Positions 17,144 to 26,335 of a stretch of 64,000 bases of DNA are shown here, in pieces (the first letter of the stretch is position 1; the number at the start of each line of letters is the position of its first letter). A model generated the notes under the pieces. That model was not told the DNA's origin. It did no database searches and saw only the letters and a program-made list of their open reading frames with translations. The stretch is from Bacteriovorax stolpii (GTDB lineage Bacteria; Bdellovibrionota; Bacteriovoracia; Bacteriovoracales; Bacteriovoracaceae), in assembly GCF_002872415.1 (NCBI RefSeq), contig NZ_CP025704.1, positions 3,746,310-3,810,309 of the forward strand, given 5' to 3'. The position numbers and the translations under genes were made by a program.

Positions 17144-18607
17144 ATGACTATGTCTTTGAACAGATTCCTGGCCATCGCTTCTCTTGCGGTTATTCCAGCG
17201 ACATCATTTGCTCTTCCTATCGACTGGCACGGCTCTTTCGGCGTGGACTCAACTCTTCTTTCAAGCTTCCGTAGAATCGATGGAAAAACTGCTCGCACAG
17301 CAACCAACAACGGTTCACAAGAAGTTGCACTTGATACAGGTGATAAATCTTCGGCTTCTTGGCAAAGCTATATTTTAAAGCTTGCTCCAACGATGATCAT
17401 CAATGACGCAGCTACGTTTAAAGCGGAACTGACAACTGGTTATGCTAGTGGTGGATTCCTTGGTGACTCTGCTCAAACAGATAAGGCCGGTGATAACACA
17501 GTTCCTGTTTATTACCACAATGAAGCTAAGGGCTCATCAGTTAATATCAAGAAAGCTTACCTTGAACTTTACTCAGATACTGCGACATACATGATTGGTC
17601 GCCACACTTATAACTGGGGTCTTGGAGCAATCTATAACGACGGCTCAGATGCATGGGATCGCCACGCTTCTTCACGCGATGGGATTACGATGAAACTTAA
17701 AATCGGAAACTTCTACGTGAATCCATTCTGGTCAAAAGTTTCTAACAACGGCTTAACTGATGCTACAAACTCAAAAGAATTAGGAGCTGGTCTTCTTTAC
17801 GATAACCCGGAAAGAGATATTGCTTTCGGTCTTCTTTACACAGTTAAATCAAGCAGTGCAAACAACACTCACTTCTCAACATCAATTGATCCAACTGCAA
17901 CGAACAAGCAAGTTGGAGAAACTGACGTTAAGATCACAGACATCTACCTTAAGAAAGTTTGGGGTAAATTTGACGTAGCGGTTGAAGTTCCACTTATCTC
18001 AGGTGACTTAGGAAAAACAAACGCTGACAATACAGTGACAAGCTACTCAACAAAAGCAATCCTTGTTGAAGCAAACTACAAATCAAGCGACTCATGGAAT
18101 TTCGGATTCAATGGTGGACGTGTTAATGGACAAGATGGAAGCAGAAGCAAATTCGGCGCTCTTTTCTTAAATCCAAACTACCAGGTTGCTAACATTCTTT
18201 TCCGTTACAACCTAAATGCAATTGGAGATTCAAGCAATGCAAGTGTTTACGATTCATATATTACAAACACAATGTACTTCAAACTGAAATCAAGCTACAG
18301 CACTGAGAAGTGGACGTTTGATACTGCAGTTATCTACGCTAAAGCTCTTGAAACAGCTGAAGCTGGGAAAGCTGCTTACAATCACACAAAAAACAAAATG
18401 TTTAATGCTGTGACAACTCAGTCTGATGACCTTGGAACTGAAATTGACGTAAACGCGACTTACAAGTGGAACAATGAAATCTCTATCGGTGCTGGTCTTG
18501 GTTACCTGGTCACTGGGGACTATTTCAGCTACACGAACGATACAACAGTTAAGAACGAAACTAAAAACTCGCTTCTTCTTCAAATCAATACTTCAGTTAC
18601 TTTCTAA
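17144..18607 (+). CDS. outer-membrane beta-barrel (porin-like) protein
   Basis: The protein of 487 residues begins with a standard signal peptide (MTMSLNRFLAIASLAVIPAT, SFA-LPIDWHG). The mature part consists of alternating amphipathic strands typical of a large barrel and ends in aromatic Phe (INTSVTF), the usual signal for BAM assembly. Strand examples: SVNIKKAYLELYSD, TYMIGRHTYNWG, FGFNGGRVNGQDG. The ATG has GGAG upstream; a TTG 24 bases earlier is ignored. With a near-consensus promoter and a strong terminator it is probably a highly expressed single gene. An alginate-export or porin-like role is possible, but the specific family is not identified. Confidence 0.8.
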   Translation: MTMSLNRFLAIASLAVIPATSFALPIDWHGSFGVDSTLLSSFRRIDGKTARTATNNGSQEVALDTGDKSSASWQSYILKLAPTMIINDAATFKAELTTGYASGGFLGDSAQTDKAGDNTVPVYYHNEAKGSSVNIKKAYLELYSDTATYMIGRHTYNWGLGAIYNDGSDAWDRHASSRDGITMKLKIGNFYVNPFWSKVSNNGLTDATNSKELGAGLLYDNPERDIAFGLLYTVKSSSANNTHFSTSIDPTATNKQVGETDVKITDIYLKKVWGKFDVAVEVPLISGDLGKTNADNTVTSYSTKAILVEANYKSSDSWNFGFNGGRVNGQDGSRSKFGALFLNPNYQVANILFRYNLNAIGDSSNASVYDSYITNTMYFKLKSSYSTEKWTFDTAVIYAKALETAEAGKAAYNHTKNKMFNAVTTQSDDLGTEIDVNATYKWNNEISIGAGLGYLVTGDYFSYTNDTTVKNETKNSLLLQINTSVTF

Positions 18608-18611
18608 AATA

Positions 18612-18639
18612 AAAAAGGCCCTCGAAAGAGGGCCTTTTT
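18612..18639. terminator. bidirectional terminator
   Basis: Perfect 12-base arms AAAAAGGCCCTC / GAGGGCCTTTTT around GAAA. It lies between the convergent porin-like and Gln-rich protein genes and has A/T runs on both sides, so it can end both transcripts. Confidence 0.92.
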
Positions 18640-18658
18640 GTTTCAATTTTAATTTTTC

Positions 18659-20743
18659 TTAGATTGATGGCCAAGCACCCATCTGTTGTCCCCCCATCTG
18701 ATTCATTTGCGGCATCTGGTATTGGTAACCTTGTTGCTGCCCATACATCATCTGTGACTGCTGTTGAGGGTAATACATCTGTTGTTGCTGTTGACCCATC
18801 ATCATCGCAGCACTCTGCCCACCCATGTTATACATAGAAGCATCGTATGCTGTAGATGTTGTTGGCCCATAGTACCCTGGGTATCTATCAGCGAAGTTGT
18901 CTTCGTAGCTTGTATATGATGAACCGTATGGTTCATACATATCTGCTTCCGCCTCTTCTCTTGAGGCCACTTTTCTTTGGTACTCGTTATAGTTTGTACC
19001 CATCTTCGTTAATTTATCATTTCTACCTTTGATGTAATAAAGGTCTTTCTCACGTCTCTTAAGCTCAGCAGACATACGCTTATCTCTTCCGCTTACGAAC
19101 TCCTTACACTTAACCGGGTTCTTTACACTTCCAAGCATCCCAACCGCACAGTAGCTGTTGTAGTCTTGGTATTCCTTCTTTTCAAAAGCAGCGTAACGAG
19201 AGTTCATACGATCAATGGCCGCTTGACGCTCATTTTCTGTTTTCTTGATTGGGTACATATTCCCTTGTCCAACAAGGTATTGGTCTGTCCAGTCATTAAG
19301 AGTTTTATCAAAACGTTGAAGCTTCTCAACTTGTTGTTTGTTAGCTGCTTCAAAAGTTAATGGTTTTCCACGTTTTTCATCTGTTGGTCCTGCATATACT
19401 TTTGAGTATAGGTATGACTTAAGACGAATATCTTCCACTGTTTTAGCAGCGTCGTTAATCGCGTATTTTTCCATTACAGAGTATACACTTGCAAAGGAAG
19501 TTGGGTTTCTCTTAGAGAATTGTCCAATTTCTTCGTTAAGCTTTTTGATTTCATCATCAATAGCTTTCATTTCTGGTGCACCATCTTCAAGACCTGCACG
19601 CTTTTGCATTAAAGTATCAACACGATAGATTGCCGGGTTAAGGAACTTGTTATCAAGTTCTTTTACCAGATCAGCGTACTTAGCGATTTCTTTTTTCGCT
19701 GTCGCTTCATCCATTGTATCTCTTTGCTTATTAAGCTTCTCTTCGATTTTCTTTAACTCACCATCAATTCTAGCAACGTCCGCTTTAACCGCATTCAGGT
19801 ATCCAGCATCCATTTCAGCTTTGATTTTATCAGCGATATCTTTAAGTGCATCAGCATTACCAAGAGATCTTCTTGCTTCTGCGATTTTTTGAGCATCACC
19901 AGACTTACAAATTGCATTGATTTCTTCAATCAATACATCTTGTCCTTTATTGATGAATGTAGAGTCATCTGCAATTTTTTCAGCAAGCATACATGATTCA
20001 CCAGGTACACTTCCTTTAACTCTGTCTTCAATTCCAAAAAGAGGCTTGTATCCATTTCTTGGATCATTGTATGCTTTTGGGTAACCAAAAGTTAAAGTTA
20101 CAGATTTTTTAACGTCTGCTTTTTTATCAAATTCATAATCCATCGAGTAGATGTTTTCTGAATATAGTTTTCCAGGAATATCATCGTGCTTAAGCTGGCC
20201 ATCAACTAGAATTGGCGACTCAACTCCGTCTTTCCCTTTTAGTTTATAACTAGAAAGACACTCTTCAAATTGTGCATATGTCTGATCGACATCTTTTCCA
20301 CTCTCATCTCTTTTTACAAGTCTCATTAGAACTGTAACGTTCTTTGAATCTTTGTCCTGTCTAAGCTCTGGAAGAAAATTACCGCAGACATTAATAATCG
20401 GAGGAATCCTCACGACAATTTTATTGCCGGCCCTTTGTTCAATATTGATGCTGTCCCCATCGCGTGTCAGCTGCTGGAACAACTCTAATGGATAATATTT
20501 TTCTTTATCTTGATCCCCATCACATGAAGCCATTGAATTGGCCTGGCTAGTAATGACCTCTTCTTTAGTTGCTTCTGATTTTTTCACCGTATTAGATGAA
20601 GAATTTCTTGTCGCGGCTCCATTCGAAGGCTTAGATTCACCCGTACTTGGTGTTCTCACCCCTTGAATTCTTGCGAAAGCACTTTCTGTCATCAGAAGGC
20701 TTGCCAACAAGTTAATCGCCAAGATTTTTTTATTCAATTTCAT
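18659..20743 (-). CDS. exported coiled-coil protein with Gln/Met/Tyr-rich tail
   Basis: Not recognised. The 694 residues start at an ATG with AAAGGA upstream and a signal peptide (MKLNKKILAINLLASLLMTE, SAFA). About residues 260-430 are strongly helical and charged (ADKIKAEMDAGYLNAVKAD, KKIEEKLNKQRDTMDEATAK), probably coiled coil. Cys residues are scattered, as expected for a periplasmic protein. The last 75 residues are low complexity, with runs of Q, M, Y and G (MMMGQQQQQMYYPQQQ, MYGQQQGYQYQMPQ). Such tails are prion-like and may mediate self-association or surface adhesion, but that is speculation. A terminator follows; priA lies 79 bases upstream on the same strand. Confidence 0.75.
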   Translation of the reverse strand: MKLNKKILAINLLASLLMTESAFARIQGVRTPSTGESKPSNGAATRNSSSNTVKKSEATKEEVITSQANSMASCDGDQDKEKYYPLELFQQLTRDGDSINIEQRAGNKIVVRIPPIINVCGNFLPELRQDKDSKNVTVLMRLVKRDESGKDVDQTYAQFEECLSSYKLKGKDGVESPILVDGQLKHDDIPGKLYSENIYSMDYEFDKKADVKKSVTLTFGYPKAYNDPRNGYKPLFGIEDRVKGSVPGESCMLAEKIADDSTFINKGQDVLIEEINAICKSGDAQKIAEARRSLGNADALKDIADKIKAEMDAGYLNAVKADVARIDGELKKIEEKLNKQRDTMDEATAKKEIAKYADLVKELDNKFLNPAIYRVDTLMQKRAGLEDGAPEMKAIDDEIKKLNEEIGQFSKRNPTSFASVYSVMEKYAINDAAKTVEDIRLKSYLYSKVYAGPTDEKRGKPLTFEAANKQQVEKLQRFDKTLNDWTDQYLVGQGNMYPIKKTENERQAAIDRMNSRYAAFEKKEYQDYNSYCAVGMLGSVKNPVKCKEFVSGRDKRMSAELKRREKDLYYIKGRNDKLTKMGTNYNEYQRKVASREEAEADMYEPYGSSYTSYEDNFADRYPGYYGPTTSTAYDASMYNMGGQSAAMMMGQQQQQMYYPQQQSQMMYGQQQGYQYQMPQMNQMGGQQMGAWPSI

Positions 20744-20822
20744 ACGCAATTCCTTTTAGGAAGATGGGCCTATATCAAGTTCTCATCGTCTTTACGGAGA
20801 AAATTGAGATTTTCTTTAATAC

Positions 20823-22829
20823 TTAATCAAAATAATAAGGATCTACGTCTATTTTCAACGAGATAGTATGAGGGGGGCGGTAGTTTTTAAGGAAAGTATT
20901 CAATAAGTTATGGAGTTGATTGATATCATCACTTCTAAGGAGTAAAGACCAAGTAAACTTGTTCACCTTTTTCTCTATCATTGAAGGTCTCGGCCCCAAA
21001 ACGTCTACCTTATTAAAGTGAGTGTGCGCAAGCTCAGACAATCTCTCTGCCTGGGTGCTGCTTTCCTTTATAACTTCGGCCTGATGTTTTCCGTTGATAT
21101 AAAGGAGGATGATTTTCTTCACCGGAGGTGATGAACACATTTCCCTTAACGGAATCTCATCCTTATAGAAGTCATCAAATGAATGGTTCTTTAAATAAGA
21201 AAAGATTTTATTTTCCGGGGCCAGGGTATGAACAAGAACTTCGGCCTTTTTTCCAAAGCGTCCAGCTCTACCACTTACCTGAGTAAGCGTTTGATAAACT
21301 CTTTCATTACTTCTGAAATCTGGAAAATTTAATTGAGAGTCAATTCCCAAGATAATAACCAGGTTTACGTTTTCAAAGTTATGTCCCTTTGAAAGCATCT
21401 GGGTTCCGACCAGGATATCAATTTTCTTTTGGTGAAATAGATCCAACGTCTCTTCTAATTTTCCAAATGTTTTAATTTCATCACGGTCAAAACGCTCAAC
21501 GACTCTATCTGGAAAAAGTTCCTGTAAAGTGTCGTGGGCCTTTTCTGTTCCAAACCCTTTAGGTGTTAGTTGAATGTTCATGCACTCTGGACACATTTCT
21601 GGGGCAGGTGACTTATACTCGCAGGTCTGGCAAACAAGCTCGCTGCGTTTTTTGAAATATTTTAAATTGGTACTGCAATTAGGGCAGGCAAATTGATGGC
21701 CGCAAGAATTGCATTGCAAATAACTGGCGTACCCCAGGCGGTTGATGAAGACAAGAACCTGCTCACCTTTTTCAAGTGCCTTTCTTATCTTAAATACACT
21801 TTCGCTGCTATAAGGCCAAAGCATCTTTTCAGCTTCAACTCGCGCTCTTCCGCGCATATCAACCAACTCTACCTCAGGAAGTTTTGCTTCCTGTGCTCTT
21901 TTAGTCAGTGGGAAGTAGTGAGTTGTTCCGACAAAGGCCTTATAGGTTTCCACCATTGGTGTTGCGGAACCAAGAATAACCGGAATTTTTAAGAGCGAAG
22001 CTCTTTTAATCGCAATATCTCGGGCGTTATATGTACAGCGGTCATCTTGTTTAAAAGATTGATCGTGCTCTTCATCGACAATGATCAGACCCAGGTTTTT
22101 AATCGGCAAAAAGACACTGCTGCGCACGCCGAGAATTAATTTAGGTGAAGAGTCTTCCTGAAGAAGTTTCCACAATCCAAATTTATCTGAATTGCTGATG
22201 GCACTGTTGTACGAATAGATCGGTACATTTAAATAGGTTTCAAATGTTTTTAAAAACTGCGGTGTAAGGTTAATTTCTGGAAGAAGAAAAAGAACTGACT
22301 TTTTTTCTTTGATGATCTTTTGAATCAGCTCCAGATAGATCAAGGTCTTTCCGGCGCCAGTCACCCCATGAACTAATGACTTTGTGAATTTATCAAAGCC
22401 TGCTTCTGCGATTTTTGCGACAACATTTTGTTGATCTGGACTTAAAACAAATGGAGACTCTTCTCCCTTTCCTTGATCATAGTTGAGCTTGCGTGGTCGC
22501 TTTAAAAAAGGTGGTAAAACATCAAAAATCAGCTGCCCTAATGGATAATGATAATAACTGGCCATCCATTGAAAGAGGTCACACTCTTCTTTAGAAAGAG
22601 TTAGCTCATCGCTTGCTTCAGTAATGTCTTTAATTTTTTCCAGGTCGATGTTTTGTTCTGAGACTTGCTGCCAGACGCAGCCATCAACTGATCTCTTGCC
22701 TTTTCCCAAGGGAACTTTAACTAAGGTTCCTTTAGTGATTTTTTGAGCGAGTTCTCCCCCCGCACTATACGTCAGCATAGAGCCATTAAAAGGCGTATTA
22801 ACCGCAACAAGAAAGAGAGTTTTTTCCAT
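20823..22829 (-). CDS. priA: primosomal replication helicase PriA
   Basis: DEAH-type 3'-5' helicase that restarts stalled forks. 668 residues, somewhat shorter than E. coli PriA (732). Walker A GVTGAGKT near residue 155, Walker B IIVDEEHDQSF near 250, GSATP near 291, and the zinc-binding array CNSCGHQFACPNC ... CQTCEY ... CPEC between about 376 and 417. Motif V/VI ILVGTQMLSKGHNFENV and QVSGRAGRFGK are intact. The N-terminal 3'-end-binding domain is recognisable but diverged. It is two bases from the gene upstream, so they are cotranscribed. Confidence 0.95.
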   Translation of the reverse strand: MEKTLFLVAVNTPFNGSMLTYSAGGELAQKITKGTLVKVPLGKGKRSVDGCVWQQVSEQNIDLEKIKDITEASDELTLSKEECDLFQWMASYYHYPLGQLIFDVLPPFLKRPRKLNYDQGKGEESPFVLSPDQQNVVAKIAEAGFDKFTKSLVHGVTGAGKTLIYLELIQKIIKEKKSVLFLLPEINLTPQFLKTFETYLNVPIYSYNSAISNSDKFGLWKLLQEDSSPKLILGVRSSVFLPIKNLGLIIVDEEHDQSFKQDDRCTYNARDIAIKRASLLKIPVILGSATPMVETYKAFVGTTHYFPLTKRAQEAKLPEVELVDMRGRARVEAEKMLWPYSSESVFKIRKALEKGEQVLVFINRLGYASYLQCNSCGHQFACPNCSTNLKYFKKRSELVCQTCEYKSPAPEMCPECMNIQLTPKGFGTEKAHDTLQELFPDRVVERFDRDEIKTFGKLEETLDLFHQKKIDILVGTQMLSKGHNFENVNLVIILGIDSQLNFPDFRSNERVYQTLTQVSGRAGRFGKKAEVLVHTLAPENKIFSYLKNHSFDDFYKDEIPLREMCSSPPVKKIILLYINGKHQAEVIKESSTQAERLSELAHTHFNKVDVLGPRPSMIEKKVNKFTWSLLLRSDDINQLHNLLNTFLKNYRPPHTISLKIDVDPYYFD

Positions 22830-22831
22830 TC

Positions 22832-23758
22832 TTAAAATAGAAATGAATAGCCAGGGTCTGCTTGTCCCGGAGCTTTTTTCATTTCTTCATAGCTATCGGC
22901 CAGGCGCTTATCAGCTTTTTTAACATCGAGACCCAGTGTTTGGATTTTGTATAATCCACCTGTGCTGTCTTTCATGTTCATAAATTTAGGAAGTTCATTT
23001 GTTCCGTTAAAAAGAAGATAGTTACTTGCTTCTAATTTAATTTGAGCGTCAGCTGTTCCATAGTCCATGGCCCTAAATTGTCTTTCTTCGTTTGAGAAAT
23101 AACCCTGAGCTGACTTCCAGTCCACTTTCCACATAAACTCGTTATCTTTTTTAACGAGTTCAATATTGCGGGCGCGCTTAAAAGTATTCGATCTGAAAAG
23201 CTCCAGAACTTTTTCTTTTGTTTTTGGGTCTTCCGGATTCAATGGAGAACCGGCATCACCTCTTCCTTTGCTGTTAACTAAGTGAGTGCGGTAAGCGCGA
23301 AGAAGCTTCATCTTATCTTCATTTAAAAGAGTTTTGTTTTTTACAATGCTCACTCCATTTTTTTCCAGGAAAGCTTCAACACCTTGAGAGCGGTTCGTCG
23401 TCAGCATCATCAGCACACCATAGAACATACTTTTTTCTGGCGCTTTCTCTCTTCTGATTTGAGTTAAAAGATCCGGGATATACTTCACGCTCTTAATTTG
23501 CGAATTAAGCATCTGTCCGTTTGAATAAACTGTCTGAAGCATGCCGATAGTATTGGGATTATCCAGAGACAATTGCAGCTTAACATAGTCCATTTTATCC
23601 GGCTCATTCAGTGACTGAACCATCATCTTAACGGTTACGTACTGTCCTGGCAGGTCTGCATTGTTTAAGTTCTTTAACAATCCTTCTTCTGTTGGAACAG
23701 AAGCTTGCACGGTAAAAGCAAACGAAAGAATCATTAAGGCCTGAAATAATCTCTTCAT
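22832..23758 (-). CDS. exported protein of unknown function
   Basis: A 308-residue protein with a signal peptide (MKRLFQALMILSFAFTVQAS). No known domain is evident. It is rich in Lys, Asn and Met, with regular helices (KMKLLRAYRTHLVNSKGRGD) and short beta-like ends. There is no lipobox and no clear barrel pattern, so a soluble periplasmic protein is likely. It sits between galU (8 bases upstream) and priA (2 bases downstream), so it is part of that transcript; the neighbours do not suggest a function. Confidence 0.75.
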   Translation of the reverse strand: MKRLFQALMILSFAFTVQASVPTEEGLLKNLNNADLPGQYVTVKMMVQSLNEPDKMDYVKLQLSLDNPNTIGMLQTVYSNGQMLNSQIKSVKYIPDLLTQIRREKAPEKSMFYGVLMMLTTNRSQGVEAFLEKNGVSIVKNKTLLNEDKMKLLRAYRTHLVNSKGRGDAGSPLNPEDPKTKEKVLELFRSNTFKRARNIELVKKDNEFMWKVDWKSAQGYFSNEERQFRAMDYGTADAQIKLEASNYLLFNGTNELPKFMNMKDSTGGLYKIQTLGLDVKKADKRLADSYEEMKKAPGQADPGYSFLF

Positions 23759-23766
23759 CGTTAATC

Positions 23767-24654
23767 CTATCTGATGTTGTATTTTTGTACTTTTTCTTTA
23801 ATAAGACGTCTCATCATCTCTTCTGAATCTTTATTCATTAGAGCGAATTCAATCGTTGCGTTTAAGTACCCTTCGATATTTCCTGTATCAAATCTCGCGC
23901 CCTCAAAAATGTGAGCGTAAACTTCACCTTCTTTTGCCAACAAGTTGATCGCATCTGTTAATTGGTATTCTCCACCAACTCCTTTTGGGATCACTTTTAG
24001 TGCGTCGAAAATTTCCGGTCTAAAAACATATCGCCCTGGTGTTGCCAGGTTTGAGGGTGCATCGGCCGGCTTTGGTTTTTCCACCATCGTCGTCATGCGC
24101 ATTGTTTTTTTCTGAGCGTCAGTAAAATTCCCTTTAACGATACCGTATTTATAAGTTTCCTGAGGATCGATTTCCATAACTCCAATCACATTGGCATTAT
24201 TGTTTTTTGTCGAAACATCGATCAATTGTTTTGTAACCGGGTTTGGCCCGCGAACAATCTCATCTCCAAGGATAACTGCGAATGGCTCATTTCCAACGAT
24301 ATCTTTTGCACAAAGAACAGCGTGACCTAGTCCCAATTGTTCTTTCTGACGGATTGAAGTCACTTCAACCATTTTTCCAATTTGTTGAACGAGCTCGAGC
24401 TCTTTTAGTTTTCCATTTTTGATGAGAAAATCTTCCAATTCAAATTTGCGGTCGAAATAATCCTCAATCGCATTTTTACCTGATGAAGTAATGAAAACAA
24501 CCTGCTCAATACCTGACAAAATTGCTTCTTCTACTACGTAGTGAATCATTGGAAGGTTGATAATGGGAATCATTTCCTTTGGAACTTCTTTAGTGGCTGG
24601 TAAAAATCTTGTCCCTTTTCCGGCAACAGGGATGACGGCACGTCTAATCTTCAT
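23767..24654 (-). CDS. galU: UTP-glucose-1-phosphate uridylyltransferase
   Basis: Makes UDP-glucose from UTP and glucose 1-phosphate for envelope polysaccharides. The ATG giving MKIRRAVIPVAGKGTRFLPA is preceded by AAGGAAA and yields 295 residues, the family length; an upstream in-frame start adds 19 unrelated residues. The nucleotide loop PVAGKGTRFLPATK is at about 8-21, followed by KEMIPIINLPMIHYVVEE, the catalytic-site ILGDEIV near 132, MVEKPKP near 176 and GRYVFRPEIF near 190. The family includes similar glucose-1-phosphate thymidylyltransferases, but these motifs favour GalU. Confidence 0.95.
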   Translation of the reverse strand: MKIRRAVIPVAGKGTRFLPATKEVPKEMIPIINLPMIHYVVEEAILSGIEQVVFITSSGKNAIEDYFDRKFELEDFLIKNGKLKELELVQQIGKMVEVTSIRQKEQLGLGHAVLCAKDIVGNEPFAVILGDEIVRGPNPVTKQLIDVSTKNNNANVIGVMEIDPQETYKYGIVKGNFTDAQKKTMRMTTMVEKPKPADAPSNLATPGRYVFRPEIFDALKVIPKGVGGEYQLTDAINLLAKEGEVYAHIFEGARFDTGNIEGYLNATIEFALMNKDSEEMMRRLIKEKVQKYNIR

Positions 24655-24703
24655 TATAATTTCCTTTTGAAAGCTGTTATTAATTTTAAAAGGATTTACT
24701 AAT

Positions 24704-25588
24704 ATTCGCAATCAAATCAAAAAATCTTTTTTCCTCGTCAGCACACTACTCATGTCAAATTTTGCGCATGCAAGAATACATGAATTTGAGACGACACATC
24801 TAAAATCAACTGCTGGTACTGGTGTTTCCAGTATTCTTGCCGAAGAAGCGGCATTCTTAAACCCTGCTAGTTTATCTTTCTTCAACAATGGCAGTGTTTA
24901 TTTTCAAAGAGACATGCTGCAGTTAAAGGATGATAAAGGAAATATTGTTCAAAAGCCAAAATCAACAGGTGTTGTTTTAGCTGATGGCAATGCTTCTCTA
25001 AGTGGAACAGTCAGCTACGTTCACCAGGAAGAAGGCGCAATAAAAAGAAGCCGCTGGGGAGCTAGTGCGAGTGCACCATTAAATCCAGGCTCAGCTTTTG
25101 GTTTCAGTATGAGGAAAACCAAAGATGAAAACACTCTTACAAATAAAAAAATTGATTACTATCAATCTGTTTTTGGTGTGACTCACTCAATAGATACACA
25201 AAGCTCAGTTGGTGTTGTTGTTTACGATGCTTTTAAATCAAAAGGCCAGGCAACAAAGGCCATCGTTGGTGCACAACATGTTTTTGTTGACTACATTACT
25301 ATCGGTCTTGATTTCGGTGCAAACTACACGGCTGAAGAAATCTCTGAGTCACTTCTTTACCGCGGAAGTGTTCAGGTGCGCGTGCTTGATGATTTCTACC
25401 TGCGTTTTGGTGCTTTCAAAGATAAAGAACACGACGAAAAAGGAAATGGTTTTGGATTGGCATGGATTCAACCAAGACTTGCTCTTGAGTTCGCTCTGAA
25501 AAATACGACACAAGATGCAGACACGACTATCAACAGAACAGAATCTAAAGTAAAAGAGATGTCTTTCGCTGCATCGTTAAGATTCTAA
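24704..25588 (+). CDS. exported outer-membrane-like protein, probable AUU start
   Basis: The only ATG that keeps the frame open (24752) lies in the middle of a signal peptide and has no ribosome binding site. Sixteen codons upstream an ATT follows AAGGA by nine bases and yields MRNQIKKSFFLVSTLLMSNF, AHA, a textbook signal with basic n-region and hydrophobic core. AUU initiation is therefore proposed (294 residues). The mature part looks like an outer-membrane protein of the FadL/OmpP1-like or conserved-hypothetical kind: STAGTGVSSILAEEAAFLNPASLSFF near the N-terminus (an NPA motif as in FadL-like barrels), then amphipathic strands, and a C-terminal MSFAASLRF ending in Phe. Confidence 0.72.
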   Translation: MRNQIKKSFFLVSTLLMSNFAHARIHEFETTHLKSTAGTGVSSILAEEAAFLNPASLSFFNNGSVYFQRDMLQLKDDKGNIVQKPKSTGVVLADGNASLSGTVSYVHQEEGAIKRSRWGASASAPLNPGSAFGFSMRKTKDENTLTNKKIDYYQSVFGVTHSIDTQSSVGVVVYDAFKSKGQATKAIVGAQHVFVDYITIGLDFGANYTAEEISESLLYRGSVQVRVLDDFYLRFGAFKDKEHDEKGNGFGLAWIQPRLALEFALKNTTQDADTTINRTESKVKEMSFAASLRF

Positions 25589-25600
25589 AATAGGTGTAAC

Positions 25601-26335
25601 TTGGCAAAGAAAAAAGCTGACGCAAAAGACCTCAAGGACGAGAAAAAGCGCGAGCAGGTTGTGGAGCTTTATCGCACCCGACTGACTCACCTCAAGCGCG
25701 CTCAAGTTTTTGTCAAAGAAGACCGCATGGCCCAGGCCGTGGATTCTTATAACAAATACCTCGGTATTCTCGCTCTCTATTTCGATACAACCGAAGACCG
25801 TTTAACTCCTTCGCTCTTTGATGCTGAAAAAGACATGACGGAGCTGCTGTTAATCAGTCACGCCTATTGGGATTTGGCCAAGGCCTACGACCGCAGCCCC
25901 AACCTGCAAAGAGATTGTCTGCGCTGTTTAGAACAGTTTATGAAGTTCTCAATTGGTTTTAAATACCAACACGTAAACGCTCAAATCATCCGCAAGTTTA
26001 ACAATAAAAAGCAGGCCCACAACCCTAAGGCCTTTGAGGCCGCTTACCACAAGATTCAAATCAGTGCGAAGAGATGTTATGTGGCCACGATGTGTTTTGG
26101 ATTTGAGCACGAAAAAACTGAAGTCTTAAGGCACTTCAAGTTGAAGATCGCTAAGCATGAACTGGGATTGGATTTTATCGACTTTTATTATACACACTCA
26201 CCTCGCCTGGTAGATTTTTTAAGTCAGAAACCAGTCCTAAAGTTTGCTTTTAATACTTTTATCGCGCGTCCCTTATTATCAACTTTTGTGTTTTTAATCA
26301 GACCCCATGTTTACAATCAGAAAACTCATTCTTAA
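25601..26335 (+). CDS. protein with CFI-box-like C-terminal domain
   Basis: The 244-residue protein starts at TTG with AGGTG five bases upstream, 12 bases after the preceding stop. The N-terminal 20 residues are very Lys-rich (KKKADAKDLKDEKKREQ). The middle is helical and TPR-like (RAQVFVKEDRMAQAVDSYNKY). From about residue 158 comes CYVATMCFGFEHEKTEVLRH, then GLDFIDFYYTHSPRLVDFL. This recalls the CFI-box C-terminal domain, whose pattern is CYIATA.YG followed by a YY..SP motif. The function of that domain is unknown. The 3' end overlaps the permease gene by 29 bases, so the two are translationally linked. Confidence 0.6.
   Translation: MAKKKADAKDLKDEKKREQVVELYRTRLTHLKRAQVFVKEDRMAQAVDSYNKYLGILALYFDTTEDRLTPSLFDAEKDMTELLLISHAYWDLAKAYDRSPNLQRDCLRCLEQFMKFSIGFKYQHVNAQIIRKFNNKKQAHNPKAFEAAYHKIQISAKRCYVATMCFGFEHEKTEVLRHFKLKIAKHELGLDFIDFYYTHSPRLVDFLSQKPVLKFAFNTFIARPLLSTFVFLIRPHVYNQKTHS

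Noticed and set aside
19338..19892. Plus-strand frames opposite the Gln-rich-tail protein
   Set aside because: Ser/Leu/Phe-rich composition is the expected antisense of a Lys/Glu-rich coiled coil; no start signals.
25209..25499. Alternative plus-strand frame inside the outer-membrane-like gene
   Set aside because: Overlaps completely a gene with a signal peptide and barrel-like C-terminus; Cys/Leu-rich composition typical of a shadow frame.
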